Shown here: piece after piece, positions 17,271 through 25,667 of the stretch
Layout: every line of letters starts with the position of its first letter
Numbering within the stretch: position 1 is the first letter of the stretch
Origin: Pseudomonas putida W15Oct28
GTDB taxonomy: Bacteria > Pseudomonadota > Gammaproteobacteria > Pseudomonadales > Pseudomonadaceae
Assembly: GCF_000708715.2 (NCBI RefSeq)
Contig: NZ_JENB01000026.1
Span: 1-64,000 of the forward strand
Length of the DNA: 64,000 bases
Direction of reading: 5' to 3'
The notes under the pieces: generated by a model
What the model was told of the DNA's origin: nothing
What the model saw: only the letters and a program-made list of their open reading frames with translations
Databases searched by the model: none
Program-made: the position numbers and the translations under genes

Positions 17271-20036
17271 ATGGGCGAACTGGCCAAAGAAATCCTCCCG
17301 GTCAATATCGAAGACGAACTGAGACAGTCTTACCTCGACTACGCGATGAGCGTGATTGTCGGGCGAGCGCTGCCCGATGCGCGTGACGGCTTGAAGCCCG
17401 TGCATCGTCGCGTTCTCTATGCGATGAGCGAACTGGGCAACGACTGGAACAAGCCGTACAAGAAATCCGCCCGTGTGGTCGGTGACGTGATCGGTAAGTA
17501 CCACCCGCACGGCGACACTGCGGTCTACGACACCATCGTGCGTATGGCCCAGCCGTTCTCGCTGCGCTACCTGCTGGTCGACGGCCAGGGCAACTTCGGT
17601 TCGGTGGACGGCGACAACGCCGCCGCCATGCGATACACCGAAGTGCGCATGACCAAGCTGGCGCACGAGCTGCTGGCCGACCTGCACAAGGAAACCGTCG
17701 ACTGGGTGCCCAACTACGACGGCACCGAGCAGATCCCGGCAGTCATGCCGACCCGTATTCCCAACCTGCTGGTCAACGGCTCCAGCGGTATCGCCGTGGG
17801 CATGGCGACCAACATTCCGCCACACAACCTCGGTGAAGTCATCGACGGCTGCCTGGCGCTGATCGACAACCCGGAAGTCACCATCGATGAGCTGATGCAG
17901 TTCATTCCTGGGCCAGACTTCCCGACTGCCGGCATCATCAACGGTCGCCAAGGCATCATCGAGGCCTATCGCACCGGCCGTGGCCGCATCTACATGCGCG
18001 CCCGCTCCGAGATCGAAGACATCGACAAGGTCGGCGGCCGCCAGCAGATCGTGGTCACCGAGCTGCCTTACCAGCTGAACAAGGCGCGCCTGATCGAAAA
18101 GATCGCCGAGCTGGTTAAAGAGAAGAAGATCGAAGGCATCACCGAGCTGCGCGACGAGTCCGACAAGGACGGCATGCGCATCGTCATCGAGCTGCGCCGC
18201 GGCGAGGTGCCGGAGGTGGTGCTCAACAACCTCTACCAGCAAACCCAGCTGCAGAGCGTGTTTGGCATCAACGTGGTCGCCCTGATCGACGGTCGTCCGC
18301 GCCTGCTCAACCTCAAGGACCTGCTCGAAGCGTTCGTCCGTCACCGCCGTGAAGTGGTGACCCGCCGTACCGTGTTCGAGCTGCGCAAGGCACGTGAGCG
18401 TGGCCACATCCTTGAAGGCCAGGCGGTTGCGCTGTCCAACATCGACCCGGTCATCGCCCTGATCAAGGCCTCGCCGACCCCGTCCGAGGCCAAGGAAGCC
18501 TTGATTGCAACGCCGTGGGAATCCAGCGCCGTGCAGGTCATGGTCGAGCGCGCCGGTGCCGACTCCTGCCGCCCTGAAGACCTGCCGGAGCAGTTCGGTC
18601 TGCATGACGGCAAGTACTTCCTGTCGCCGGAACAGGCCCAGGCCATTCTCGACCTGCGCCTGCACCGCCTGACCGGCCTGGAGCACGAGAAGCTGCTGGC
18701 CGAGTACCAGGAAATCCTTGAGCAGATCGGCGAGCTGATCCGCATCCTCAGCAGCGCCGAGCGCCTGATGGAAGTGATTCGCGAAGAGCTGGAAGCCATC
18801 CGCGCCGAATACGGCGATGTCCGCCGCACCGAAATTCTCAATGCCAGCCACGACCTCAACTACGGCGACATGATCCCGGAAGAAGAGCGCGTGGTCACCA
18901 TCTCCCACGGTGGTTATGCCAAGACCCAGCCATTGTCCGCTTACCAGGCCCAGCGCCGTGGCGGCAAAGGCAAGTCGGCGACCGGCGTGAAGGACGAGGA
19001 CTACATCGAGCACCTGCTGGTCGCCAACAGCCATGCCACCCTGTTGCTGTTCTCCAGCAAGGGCAAGGTGTACTGGAAGAAGACCTACGAAATCCCCGAA
19101 GCGTCCCGCGCTGCCCGTGGTCGTCCGCTGGTCAACCTGCTGCCGCTGGAGGAGGGTGAGCGCATCACCGCCATGCTGCAGATCGACCTCGAAGCGCTGC
19201 AGCAGAACGCCGACCTCGACGAAGAGCTGGAAGACGCTGACGACACCGTGCTCGAGGGTGAGCTGGTAGAGGCCGAGGAAGTCGACGAAGAAGACGGCGA
19301 CACTGCAGAGTGGGTGGCAGAGCCGACTGGCGCTTACATCTTCATGGCCACCGCCTCCGGTACCGTCAAGAAGACCCCGCTGGTGCAGTTCGCCCGTCCG
19401 CGCTCCAACGGCCTGATCGCCTTGAAGCTGAAGGAAGGCGACACCCTGATTGCGGCGGCCATCACCGACGGCGCCAAAGAAGTCATGATGTTCTCCGACG
19501 CCGGCAAGGTCATCCGCTTCGCCGAGAGCGTGGTGCGTGAAATGGGTCGTACGGCCCGTGGTGTGCGCGGCATGAAACTGGGCAAAGGCCAGCAGATCAT
19601 TTCGATGCTGATCCCGGAGTCCGGCTCGCAGATCCTCACCGCTTCCGAGCGTGGCTTTGGCAAGCGCACCCCGCTGTCCAAGTTCCCGCGTCGCGGCCGT
19701 GGTGGCCAGGGCGTGATCGCCATGGGTACCAAAGGGCGCAACGGCCTGCTGATCGGTGCTATTCAGGTACAGGAAGGCGAAGAGATCATGCTGATCTCCG
19801 ACCAGGGCACGCTGGTGCGCACCCGGGTTGGCGAGGTGTCCAGCCTGAGCCGAAACACCCAGGGTGTTACGCTGATCAAGCTGGCGGCTGATGAAACACT
19901 GGTAGGCCTGGAGCGTATCCAGGAGCCATCCGAGGACGAACTCGATGATGTGATCGAGACGGACGAGGAGGGCGTCGAGGCTGAAGCGCCAGACAATGAA
20001 GAAGCTGCGGGTGCCGAAGAGGCCCCGCAGGAGTAA
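17271..20036 (+). CDS. gyrA: DNA gyrase subunit A
   Basis: A 921-residue type IIA topoisomerase subunit. The breakage-reunion domain has the catalytic tyrosine Y122 (AAAMRYTE). The quinolone-resistance region reads KYHPHGDTAVYDTI, with T83 and D87 as in susceptible pseudomonads, so no common resistance change is seen. The C-terminal wrapping domain carries the GyrA box QRRGGKG. An acidic insertion (about residues 640-680, rich in E and D) and an acidic tail are present, as in other Pseudomonas GyrA. It introduces negative supercoils with GyrB. A strong hairpin terminator follows. Confidence 0.97.
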   Translation: MGELAKEILPVNIEDELRQSYLDYAMSVIVGRALPDARDGLKPVHRRVLYAMSELGNDWNKPYKKSARVVGDVIGKYHPHGDTAVYDTIVRMAQPFSLRYLLVDGQGNFGSVDGDNAAAMRYTEVRMTKLAHELLADLHKETVDWVPNYDGTEQIPAVMPTRIPNLLVNGSSGIAVGMATNIPPHNLGEVIDGCLALIDNPEVTIDELMQFIPGPDFPTAGIINGRQGIIEAYRTGRGRIYMRARSEIEDIDKVGGRQQIVVTELPYQLNKARLIEKIAELVKEKKIEGITELRDESDKDGMRIVIELRRGEVPEVVLNNLYQQTQLQSVFGINVVALIDGRPRLLNLKDLLEAFVRHRREVVTRRTVFELRKARERGHILEGQAVALSNIDPVIALIKASPTPSEAKEALIATPWESSAVQVMVERAGADSCRPEDLPEQFGLHDGKYFLSPEQAQAILDLRLHRLTGLEHEKLLAEYQEILEQIGELIRILSSAERLMEVIREELEAIRAEYGDVRRTEILNASHDLNYGDMIPEEERVVTISHGGYAKTQPLSAYQAQRRGGKGKSATGVKDEDYIEHLLVANSHATLLLFSSKGKVYWKKTYEIPEASRAARGRPLVNLLPLEEGERITAMLQIDLEALQQNADLDEELEDADDTVLEGELVEAEEVDEEDGDTAEWVAEPTGAYIFMATASGTVKKTPLVQFARPRSNGLIALKLKEGDTLIAAAITDGAKEVMMFSDAGKVIRFAESVVREMGRTARGVRGMKLGKGQQIISMLIPESGSQILTASERGFGKRTPLSKFPRRGRGGQGVIAMGTKGRNGLLIGAIQVQEGEEIMLISDQGTLVRTRVGEVSSLSRNTQGVTLIKLAADETLVGLERIQEPSEDELDDVIETDEEGVEAEAPDNEEAAGAEEAPQE

Positions 20037-20051
20037 GCAAGCGTAAACCCG

Positions 20052-20077
20052 AACGGGGCGACCAAGGTCGCCCCGTT
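20052..20077 (+). terminator. Rho-independent terminator after gyrA
   Basis: A perfect 12-base stem, AACGGGGCGACC with GGTCGCCCCGTT, with a 2-base loop and a TTTG tail, 15 bases after the gyrA stop. Confidence 0.8.
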
Positions 20078-20119
20078 TGACTGATTACAGCAGGCAACGT
20101 CCTCAAGGGCGGTGCCTTA

Positions 20120-20210
20120 CCCTGTGGGAGCGGGTTCACCCGCGAAGCATGCGACGCGGTGCATGGCACCGGCAACGCCGGTGTTCGCGGGTGAACCCGC
20201 TCCCACAGGG
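20120..20210. repeat. Paired REP-like inverted repeat, short-centre variant
   Basis: Arms CCCTGTGGGAGCGGGTTCAC and its complement around a centre with an inner CACCGGC/GCCGGTG hairpin. It shares the design of 14240-14318 and lies between gyrA and serC. Confidence 0.8.
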
Positions 20211-20263
20211 TCCCGGTAGCACCGAATTACGATTTTGTTCTATTTGGCAGAGCGAGAGTGGAT

Positions 20264-21349
20264 GTGAGCAAACGAGCCTTTAACTTCTGCGCAGGCCCTG
20301 CCGCGCTTCCTGATGCTGTGTTGCAGCGCGCCCAGGCCGAGATGCTGGACTGGCGCGGCAAGGGCTTGTCGGTGATGGAAATGAGCCATCGCAGCGACGA
20401 CTACGTGGCCATCGCCGAAAAGGCCGAGCAGGACCTGCGTGACCTGCTGTCCGTCCCCTCCAACTACAAGGTGCTGTTCCTGCAGGGCGGCGCCAGCCAG
20501 CAGTTCGCCGAGATTCCGCTGAACCTGCTGCCGGAAAACGGCACTGCCGACTACATCGAAACCGGCATCTGGTCGAAAAAGGCCATCGAGGAAGCGCGCC
20601 GCTTCGGCAACATCAATGTCGCCGCCAGCGCCAAGCCCTACGACTACCTGAATATCCCGGGCCAGAACGACTGGAACCTGACCAAGAACGCTGCCTACGT
20701 GCACTATGCGTCCAACGAGACCATCGGTGGCCTGCAGTTTGACTGGGTGCCGCAGGCTGGTGATGTACCGCTGGTGGTCGACATGTCCTCCGACATCCTC
20801 TCGCGCCCCATCGACGTGTCGCAGTTCGGCCTGATCTACGCCGGCGCGCAGAAGAACATCGGCCCAAGCGGCCTGGTGGTGGTAATCGTGCGTGAAGACC
20901 TGCTGGGCAATGCCCGCAGCAGCTGCCCGACCATGCTCGACTACAAGGTTTCGGCTGACAACGGCTCGATGTACAACACCCCGGCCACTTACTCCTGGTA
21001 CCTCTCGGGCCTGGTCTTCGAGTGGCTGAAAGAGCAGGGTGGCGTCGACGCCATGGAGCAGCGCAACCGCGCCAAGAAAGAGCGCCTGTACGGCTTTATC
21101 GACAACAGCGATTTCTACACCAACCCGATCAGCGTCAACGCCCGTTCGTGGATGAACGTGCCGTTCCGCCTGGCTGACGAGCGCCTGGACAAGGCCTTCC
21201 TCGCCGGCGCCGATGCCCGCGGCCTGCTCAACCTCAAGGGCCACCGTTCGGTGGGCGGCATGCGCGCTTCCATCTACAACGCCCTGGGCCTTGAGGCTGT
21301 AGAAGCCTTGGTGGGCTACATGGCCGAATTCGAGAAGGAGCACGGCTGA
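20264..21349 (+). CDS. serC: Phosphoserine aminotransferase
   Basis: A 361-residue class V PLP aminotransferase that makes 3-phosphoserine from 3-phosphohydroxypyruvate, and also serves pyridoxal phosphate synthesis. It starts SKRAFNFCAGPAALP, shows the cofactor lysine in YAGAQKNIGPSG and ends with GGMRASIYNAL. Two in-frame GTG codons lie at 20258 and 20264; the second gives the N-terminus usual for Pseudomonas SerC and is chosen, though the ribosome site is weak for both. It is the first gene of a tight serC-pheA-tyrA/aroA-cmk run, and its stop overlaps the pheA start. Confidence 0.94.
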   Translation: MSKRAFNFCAGPAALPDAVLQRAQAEMLDWRGKGLSVMEMSHRSDDYVAIAEKAEQDLRDLLSVPSNYKVLFLQGGASQQFAEIPLNLLPENGTADYIETGIWSKKAIEEARRFGNINVAASAKPYDYLNIPGQNDWNLTKNAAYVHYASNETIGGLQFDWVPQAGDVPLVVDMSSDILSRPIDVSQFGLIYAGAQKNIGPSGLVVVIVREDLLGNARSSCPTMLDYKVSADNGSMYNTPATYSWYLSGLVFEWLKEQGGVDAMEQRNRAKKERLYGFIDNSDFYTNPISVNARSWMNVPFRLADERLDKAFLAGADARGLLNLKGHRSVGGMRASIYNALGLEAVEALVGYMAEFEKEHG

Positions 21350-22443
21350 TGTCCGAACAGGAACTCAAGGCGCTGCGCGTACGCATCGACAGCCTCGACG
21401 AGAAGATCCTTGAGCTGATCAGCGACCGCGCCCGTTGCGCCGAAGAAGTGGCCCGGGTCAAGACCGCCTCGCTGAAAGAAGGCGAGAAGCCGGTGTTCTA
21501 CCGCCCGGAGCGCGAAGCTGCTGTGCTCAAGCGCGTCATGGAGCGCAACAAGGGCCCGCTGGGCAACGAAGAGATGGCGCGGTTGTTCCGCGAAATCATG
21601 TCGTCGTGCCTGGCCCTGGAAGATCCGCTGAAAATCGCCTACCTCGGCCCTGAGGGTACCTTCACCCAGGCCGCGGCCATGAAGCACTTCGGTCACGCGG
21701 TGATCAGCCGGCCGATGGCGGCCATCGACGAAGTGTTCCGCGAAGTGGCGGCCGGTGCCGTCAACTTCGGCGTGGTGCCGGTGGAAAACTCTACCGAAGG
21801 CGCTGTCAGCCACACCCTGGACAGCTTCCTTGAGCATGACATGGTCATTTGCGGCGAAGTCGAGCTGCGAATCCACCATCACCTGCTGGTAGGTGAGAGC
21901 ACCAAGACCGACAGCATCACGCGTATCTACTCCCACGCCCAGTCGCTGGCCCAGTGCCGCAAGTGGCTGGACGCGCACTACCCGAACGTGGAGCGCGTGG
22001 CGGTTTCGAGCAATGCCGAGGCGGCCAAGCGGGTCAAGGGCGAGTGGAACTCGGCGGCGATTGCCGGCGACATGGCGGCAAACCTGTATGGATTGACCCG
22101 CCTGGCGGAAAAGATCGAAGACCGCCCGGACAACTCCACGCGCTTTTTGATGATCGGCAGCCAGGAAGTGCCGCCGACCGGCGACGACAAGACCTCGATC
22201 ATTGTCTCGATGAGCAACAAGCCAGGTGCCTTGCACGAGCTGCTGGTGCCGTTCCACCAGAACGGCATCGACCTGACCCGCATCGAGACCCGCCCGTCGC
22301 GCAGTGGCAAGTGGACCTACGTGTTCTTCATCGACTTCGTTGGCCACCACCGCGACCCGCTGATCAAGGCGGTGCTCGAGCAGATCAGCCAAGAGGCTGT
22401 GGCGCTGAAGGTGCTGGGCTCTTATCCAAAGGCGGTGCTTTGA
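21349..22443 (+). CDS. pheA: Chorismate mutase/prephenate dehydratase (P-protein)
   Basis: A 364-residue bifunctional enzyme for phenylalanine synthesis. Residues 1-90 form an AroQ-type chorismate mutase (LRVRIDSLDEKILELISDRA). Prephenate dehydratase follows, with the VPVENSTEGAVSHTLD catalytic motif. The C-terminal ACT domain has KPGALHELL and RIETRPS, the phenylalanine-binding elements for feedback inhibition. Its ATG overlaps the serC stop (TGATG). There is no attenuator-like leader peptide here because the gene is inside an operon. Confidence 0.95.
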   Translation: MSEQELKALRVRIDSLDEKILELISDRARCAEEVARVKTASLKEGEKPVFYRPEREAAVLKRVMERNKGPLGNEEMARLFREIMSSCLALEDPLKIAYLGPEGTFTQAAAMKHFGHAVISRPMAAIDEVFREVAAGAVNFGVVPVENSTEGAVSHTLDSFLEHDMVICGEVELRIHHHLLVGESTKTDSITRIYSHAQSLAQCRKWLDAHYPNVERVAVSSNAEAAKRVKGEWNSAAIAGDMAANLYGLTRLAEKIEDRPDNSTRFLMIGSQEVPPTGDDKTSIIVSMSNKPGALHELLVPFHQNGIDLTRIETRPSRSGKWTYVFFIDFVGHHRDPLIKAVLEQISQEAVALKVLGSYPKAVL

Positions 22444-22454
22444 TTCAAGGCCCT

Positions 22455-22562
22455 TGGGGCTGCTTTGCAGCCCTTCGCGGGCGCGCCCGCTCCCACAGTG
22501 AACGTGTGATGCCGATCTCTGTGGGAGCGGGCGTGCCCGCGAAGGGCCGCGACGCGGCCCCA
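22455..22562. repeat. Paired REP-like inverted repeat, extended
   Basis: Arms of about 44 bases combine a type-1 core (CGCGGGC..GCCCGCTCCCACAG) with an outer TGGGGCTGCTTTGCAGCCC stem resembling the outer part of the type-2 repeats. It separates pheA from tyrA-aroA within the aromatic gene run. Confidence 0.85.
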
Positions 22563-22607
22563 GTGGCCCTCACAGACTGTCTCGATTTCTGAACAGGGTT
22601 CACACCA

Positions 22608-24860
22608 GTGGTAAATGCAGCAAAAACCAAACCCGCGCCAATCATCAATCGCCTGGTCGTGGTCGGTCTCGGCCTGATCGGTGGCTCGTTCGCCAAAGGC
22701 CTGCGTGAAAGCGGCCTGTGCCGCGAAGTGGTCGGTGTCGACCTGGATGCCCCCTCGCGCAAGCAGGCCGTGGCCCTGGGCGTGGTCGACCGCTGCGAAG
22801 AAGACCTCGCCGCAGCCTGTATCGGTGCCGATGTCATCCAGCTGGCCGTGCCGATCCTGGCCATGGAAAAGGTCCTGGCCCTCCTGGCCCGGCTTGATCT
22901 GGGCGATGCGATCATTACCGATGTCGGCAGTGCCAAGGGTAACGTCGTCCGTGAGGCGCGTTCTGTTTTTGTAAACGAGAGCGGTCAGCGCCTGCCGCGC
23001 TTCGTCCCCGGCCACCCCATAGCCGGTTCCGAGCAGAGCGGGGTAGAGGCCTCCAACGCCACCCTGTTCCGTCGGCACAAGGTGATCCTCACGCCGCTGG
23101 CCGAAACCGACCCGGCCGCGCTGGCCCTGGTCGACCGCCTGTGGCGTGCGCTGGGTGCCGACGTGGAGCACATGTCGGTCGAGCGCCATGACGAGGTGCT
23201 GGCAGCCACCAGCCACTTGCCGCACCTGCTGGCCTTTGGCTTGGTCGATTCGCTGGCCAAGCGCAATGAAAACCTCGAGATCTTCCGGTACGCTGCGGGA
23301 GGCTTCCGCGATTTCACAAGAATCGCCGGCAGCGACCCGACCATGTGGCACGACATCTTCCTCGCCAACCGCGACGCTGTCCTGCGCACACTCGATACAT
23401 ATCGCAGCGATCTCGACGCCTTGCGCGACGCGATCGCAGAAGGGGACGGGCACCAGTTGCTGGGTGTATTCACCCGTGCGCGTGTTGCCCGCGAGCATTT
23501 CAGTAAAATCCTGGCCCGTCGGGCCTATGTGGACGCTATGAACGCCAACGATCTGATTTTCCTGGCCCAACCGGGTGGCCGCCTGTCCGGGCGAATCCGC
23601 GTACCGGGCGACAAGTCGATTTCCCACCGCTCGATCATGCTCGGCTCGCTGGCCGAAGGCACCACCGAAGTCGAAGGCTTCCTCGAAGGTGAAGACGCGC
23701 TGGCGACCCTGCAGGCATTCCGGGACATGGGTGTGGTCATCGAAGGCCCCAACCACGGTCGCGTGACCATTCATGGTGTTGGCCTGCACGGCCTGAAGCC
23801 GCCGCCCGGGCCGCTGTACGTGGGCAACTCGGGTACCTCGATGCGCCTGCTGTCGGGCCTGCTGGCCGGCCAGTCGTTCGACGTGACCATGACTGGCGAC
23901 GCTTCGCTGTCCAAGCGCCCGATGAACCGTGTGGCCAACCCGCTGCGCGAAATGGGTGCTGTGGTCGAGACCGGCCCGGAAGGCCGCCCGCCGCTGACCA
24001 TTCGTGGTGGCAGCAAGCTCAAGGCATTGACCTACACGCTGCCGATGGCCAGCGCCCAGGTCAAATCCTGCCTGCTGCTGGCCGGCCTGTACGCCGAAGG
24101 CAAGACCACCGTTACCGAGCCTGCGCCTACCCGTGATCACACCGAGCGCATGCTGCGCGGCTTTGGCTATGCGGTCGAGTCGAACGGCCCGGTGGCCTCG
24201 TTGCAGTCCGGCGGCAAGCTGACCGCTACCCGCATCGAAGTGCCGGCCGACATTTCCTCGGCTGCATTCTTCCTGGTGGCTGCCTCCATCGCCGAAGGTT
24301 CCGAGCTGGTGCTGGAGCACGTTGGCATCAACCCGACCCGCACCGGTGTAATCGACATCCTGCGCTTGATGGGCGGCGACATCACCCTGGAAAACCAGCG
24401 TGAAGTCGGCGGCGAGCCAGTGGCCGACCTGCGCGTGCGCGGTGCCAGGCTGAAAGGTATCGACATCCCGGAAGCGCTGGTGCCGCTGGCCATCGACGAA
24501 TTCCCGGTACTGTTCGTGGCCGCTGCCTGCGCCGAAGGGCGTACCGTGCTGCGTGGCGCCGAAGAGCTGCGGGTGAAGGAGTCCGACCGTATCCAGGTGA
24601 TGGCCGACGGCCTGATCACCCTGGGCATCAAATGCGAACCGACCCCGGACGGCATCATCATCGACGGCGGCCAGCTGGGCGGTGGCGAAGTGCATGGCCA
24701 CGGTGACCACCGTATTGCCATGGCCTTCAGCGTCGCCTCGCTGCGCGCCACCGCGCCGATCCGTATCCACGACTGTGCCAACGTCGCCACCTCGTTCCCC
24801 AACTTCCTGGCGCTCTGCGCCGAAGTGGGTATCCGCGTGGCGGAAGAGGGCAAGTCGTGA
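22608..24860 (+). CDS. tyrA-aroA: Fused prephenate dehydrogenase and EPSP synthase
   Basis: A 750-residue fusion. Residues 1 to about 300 are a TyrA dehydrogenase with the NAD motif GLGLIGGSFAKGL and GHPIAGSEQSGVEAS. From M311 (ATG at 23538) the protein is a complete AroA, with PGDKSISHRSIMLGSLAEG, GNSGTSMRLLSG and the KESDRIQ motif, which transfers enolpyruvate to shikimate-3-phosphate. The pair catalyses one tyrosine-branch step and one common-pathway step; the fusion is typical of Pseudomonas. The start is a GTG after a weak AGGG site. The cmk start overlaps its stop (GTGA). Confidence 0.95.
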   Translation: MVNAAKTKPAPIINRLVVVGLGLIGGSFAKGLRESGLCREVVGVDLDAPSRKQAVALGVVDRCEEDLAAACIGADVIQLAVPILAMEKVLALLARLDLGDAIITDVGSAKGNVVREARSVFVNESGQRLPRFVPGHPIAGSEQSGVEASNATLFRRHKVILTPLAETDPAALALVDRLWRALGADVEHMSVERHDEVLAATSHLPHLLAFGLVDSLAKRNENLEIFRYAAGGFRDFTRIAGSDPTMWHDIFLANRDAVLRTLDTYRSDLDALRDAIAEGDGHQLLGVFTRARVAREHFSKILARRAYVDAMNANDLIFLAQPGGRLSGRIRVPGDKSISHRSIMLGSLAEGTTEVEGFLEGEDALATLQAFRDMGVVIEGPNHGRVTIHGVGLHGLKPPPGPLYVGNSGTSMRLLSGLLAGQSFDVTMTGDASLSKRPMNRVANPLREMGAVVETGPEGRPPLTIRGGSKLKALTYTLPMASAQVKSCLLLAGLYAEGKTTVTEPAPTRDHTERMLRGFGYAVESNGPVASLQSGGKLTATRIEVPADISSAAFFLVAASIAEGSELVLEHVGINPTRTGVIDILRLMGGDITLENQREVGGEPVADLRVRGARLKGIDIPEALVPLAIDEFPVLFVAAACAEGRTVLRGAEELRVKESDRIQVMADGLITLGIKCEPTPDGIIIDGGQLGGGEVHGHGDHRIAMAFSVASLRATAPIRIHDCANVATSFPNFLALCAEVGIRVAEEGKS

Positions 24861-25543
24861 ATTCGCTGGCACCGGTCATCACCATCGACGGGCCAAGCGG
24901 TTCGGGCAAGGGCACGGTCGCCGGCCTGCTGGCCCGCGAACTGGGCTGGAAGCTGCTGGACTCCGGCGCGCTGTACCGTTTGCTGGCGTTCAACGCCAGC
25001 AACCACGGCGTCGACCTGACCAACGAGGAGCTGCTGACCAAGTTGGCCGCTCATCTGGACGTGCAGTTCATCGCCGCCCAGCCCGGTAAGCTGCAACAGA
25101 TCATCCTTGAGGGTGAGGACGTCAGCAATGTCATCCGCACCGAAACCGTCGGCGCCGGCGCGTCGATGGTTGCCTCGCTGCCAGCCGTGCGTGACGCGCT
25201 GCTGGTGCGTCAGCGCGAGTTTCGCGATGTGCCGGGGTTGATCGCCGACGGCCGCGACATGGGTACCGTGGTATTCCCTGACGCGCCGTTGAAGGTCTTT
25301 CTGACCGCCAGCGCAGAAGAGCGCGCACGTCGCCGTTACCTGCAGTTGAAGGGCAAGGGTGAAGATGTTAGTCTGTCGAGTCTGCTGGATGAGATTCGTG
25401 CGCGTGATGAGCGCGACACCCAACGTGCAGTGGCCCCGCTGAAGCCAGCGGCCGATGCCATTCAGTTGGACTCTACCGAGTTGTCCATCGAGCAGGTGTT
25501 GCAACGTATCAGAAGCGAGATCGCCCTGCGCGACCTCGCCTGA
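24857..25543 (+). CDS. cmk: Cytidylate kinase
   Basis: A 228-residue kinase that phosphorylates CMP and dCMP. It has the P-loop GPSGSGKGT, the DSGALYR substrate motif, the DGRDMGTVVFP motif and ASAEERARRRYLQL lid. The GTG start overlaps the aroA stop by 4 bases, so translation is coupled. The cmk-rpsA order is widespread in gamma-proteobacteria. Confidence 0.95.
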   Translation: MNSLAPVITIDGPSGSGKGTVAGLLARELGWKLLDSGALYRLLAFNASNHGVDLTNEELLTKLAAHLDVQFIAAQPGKLQQIILEGEDVSNVIRTETVGAGASMVASLPAVRDALLVRQREFRDVPGLIADGRDMGTVVFPDAPLKVFLTASAEERARRRYLQLKGKGEDVSLSSLLDEIRARDERDTQRAVAPLKPAADAIQLDSTELSIEQVLQRIRSEIALRDLA

Positions 25544-25548
25544 TCGCC

Positions 25549-25593
25549 AGGAAAGCAGGCAGGGGCACCAGTCAACGTCCTGCCGGCTTTCCT
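25549..25593 (+). terminator. Hairpin terminator or attenuator after cmk
   Basis: Stem AGGAAAGCAGGCAGG (25549-25563) pairs with CCTGCCGGCTTTCCT (25579-25593) with one mismatch and a TTTA tail. It directly follows the cmk stop and precedes the rpsA leader. Confidence 0.65.
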
Positions 25594-25602
25594 TTACTTA
25601 AA

Positions 25603-25667
25603 ACGAACCCACATTGTCTGGAATGTGGTTATGGGCGTTTGTTTCGCCCGAATCTACAGGAATTAAA
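25603..25667 (+). promoter_or_regulatory. Structured rpsA 5' leader
   Basis: Two further hairpins precede the rpsA start: CCACATT with AATGTGG (25609-25628) and GGGCG with CGCCC (25633-25649). The ACAGGA ribosome site comes right after them. In gamma-proteobacteria the rpsA leader folds into successive hairpins that S1 binds to repress its own translation; the arrangement here fits that model but the pairing has not been tested. Confidence 0.5.

Noticed and set aside
17352..17660. Quinolone-resistance mutations in gyrA
   Set aside because: Codon 83 is Thr and 87 is Asp, the usual wild-type residues in pseudomonads, so no change is claimed.
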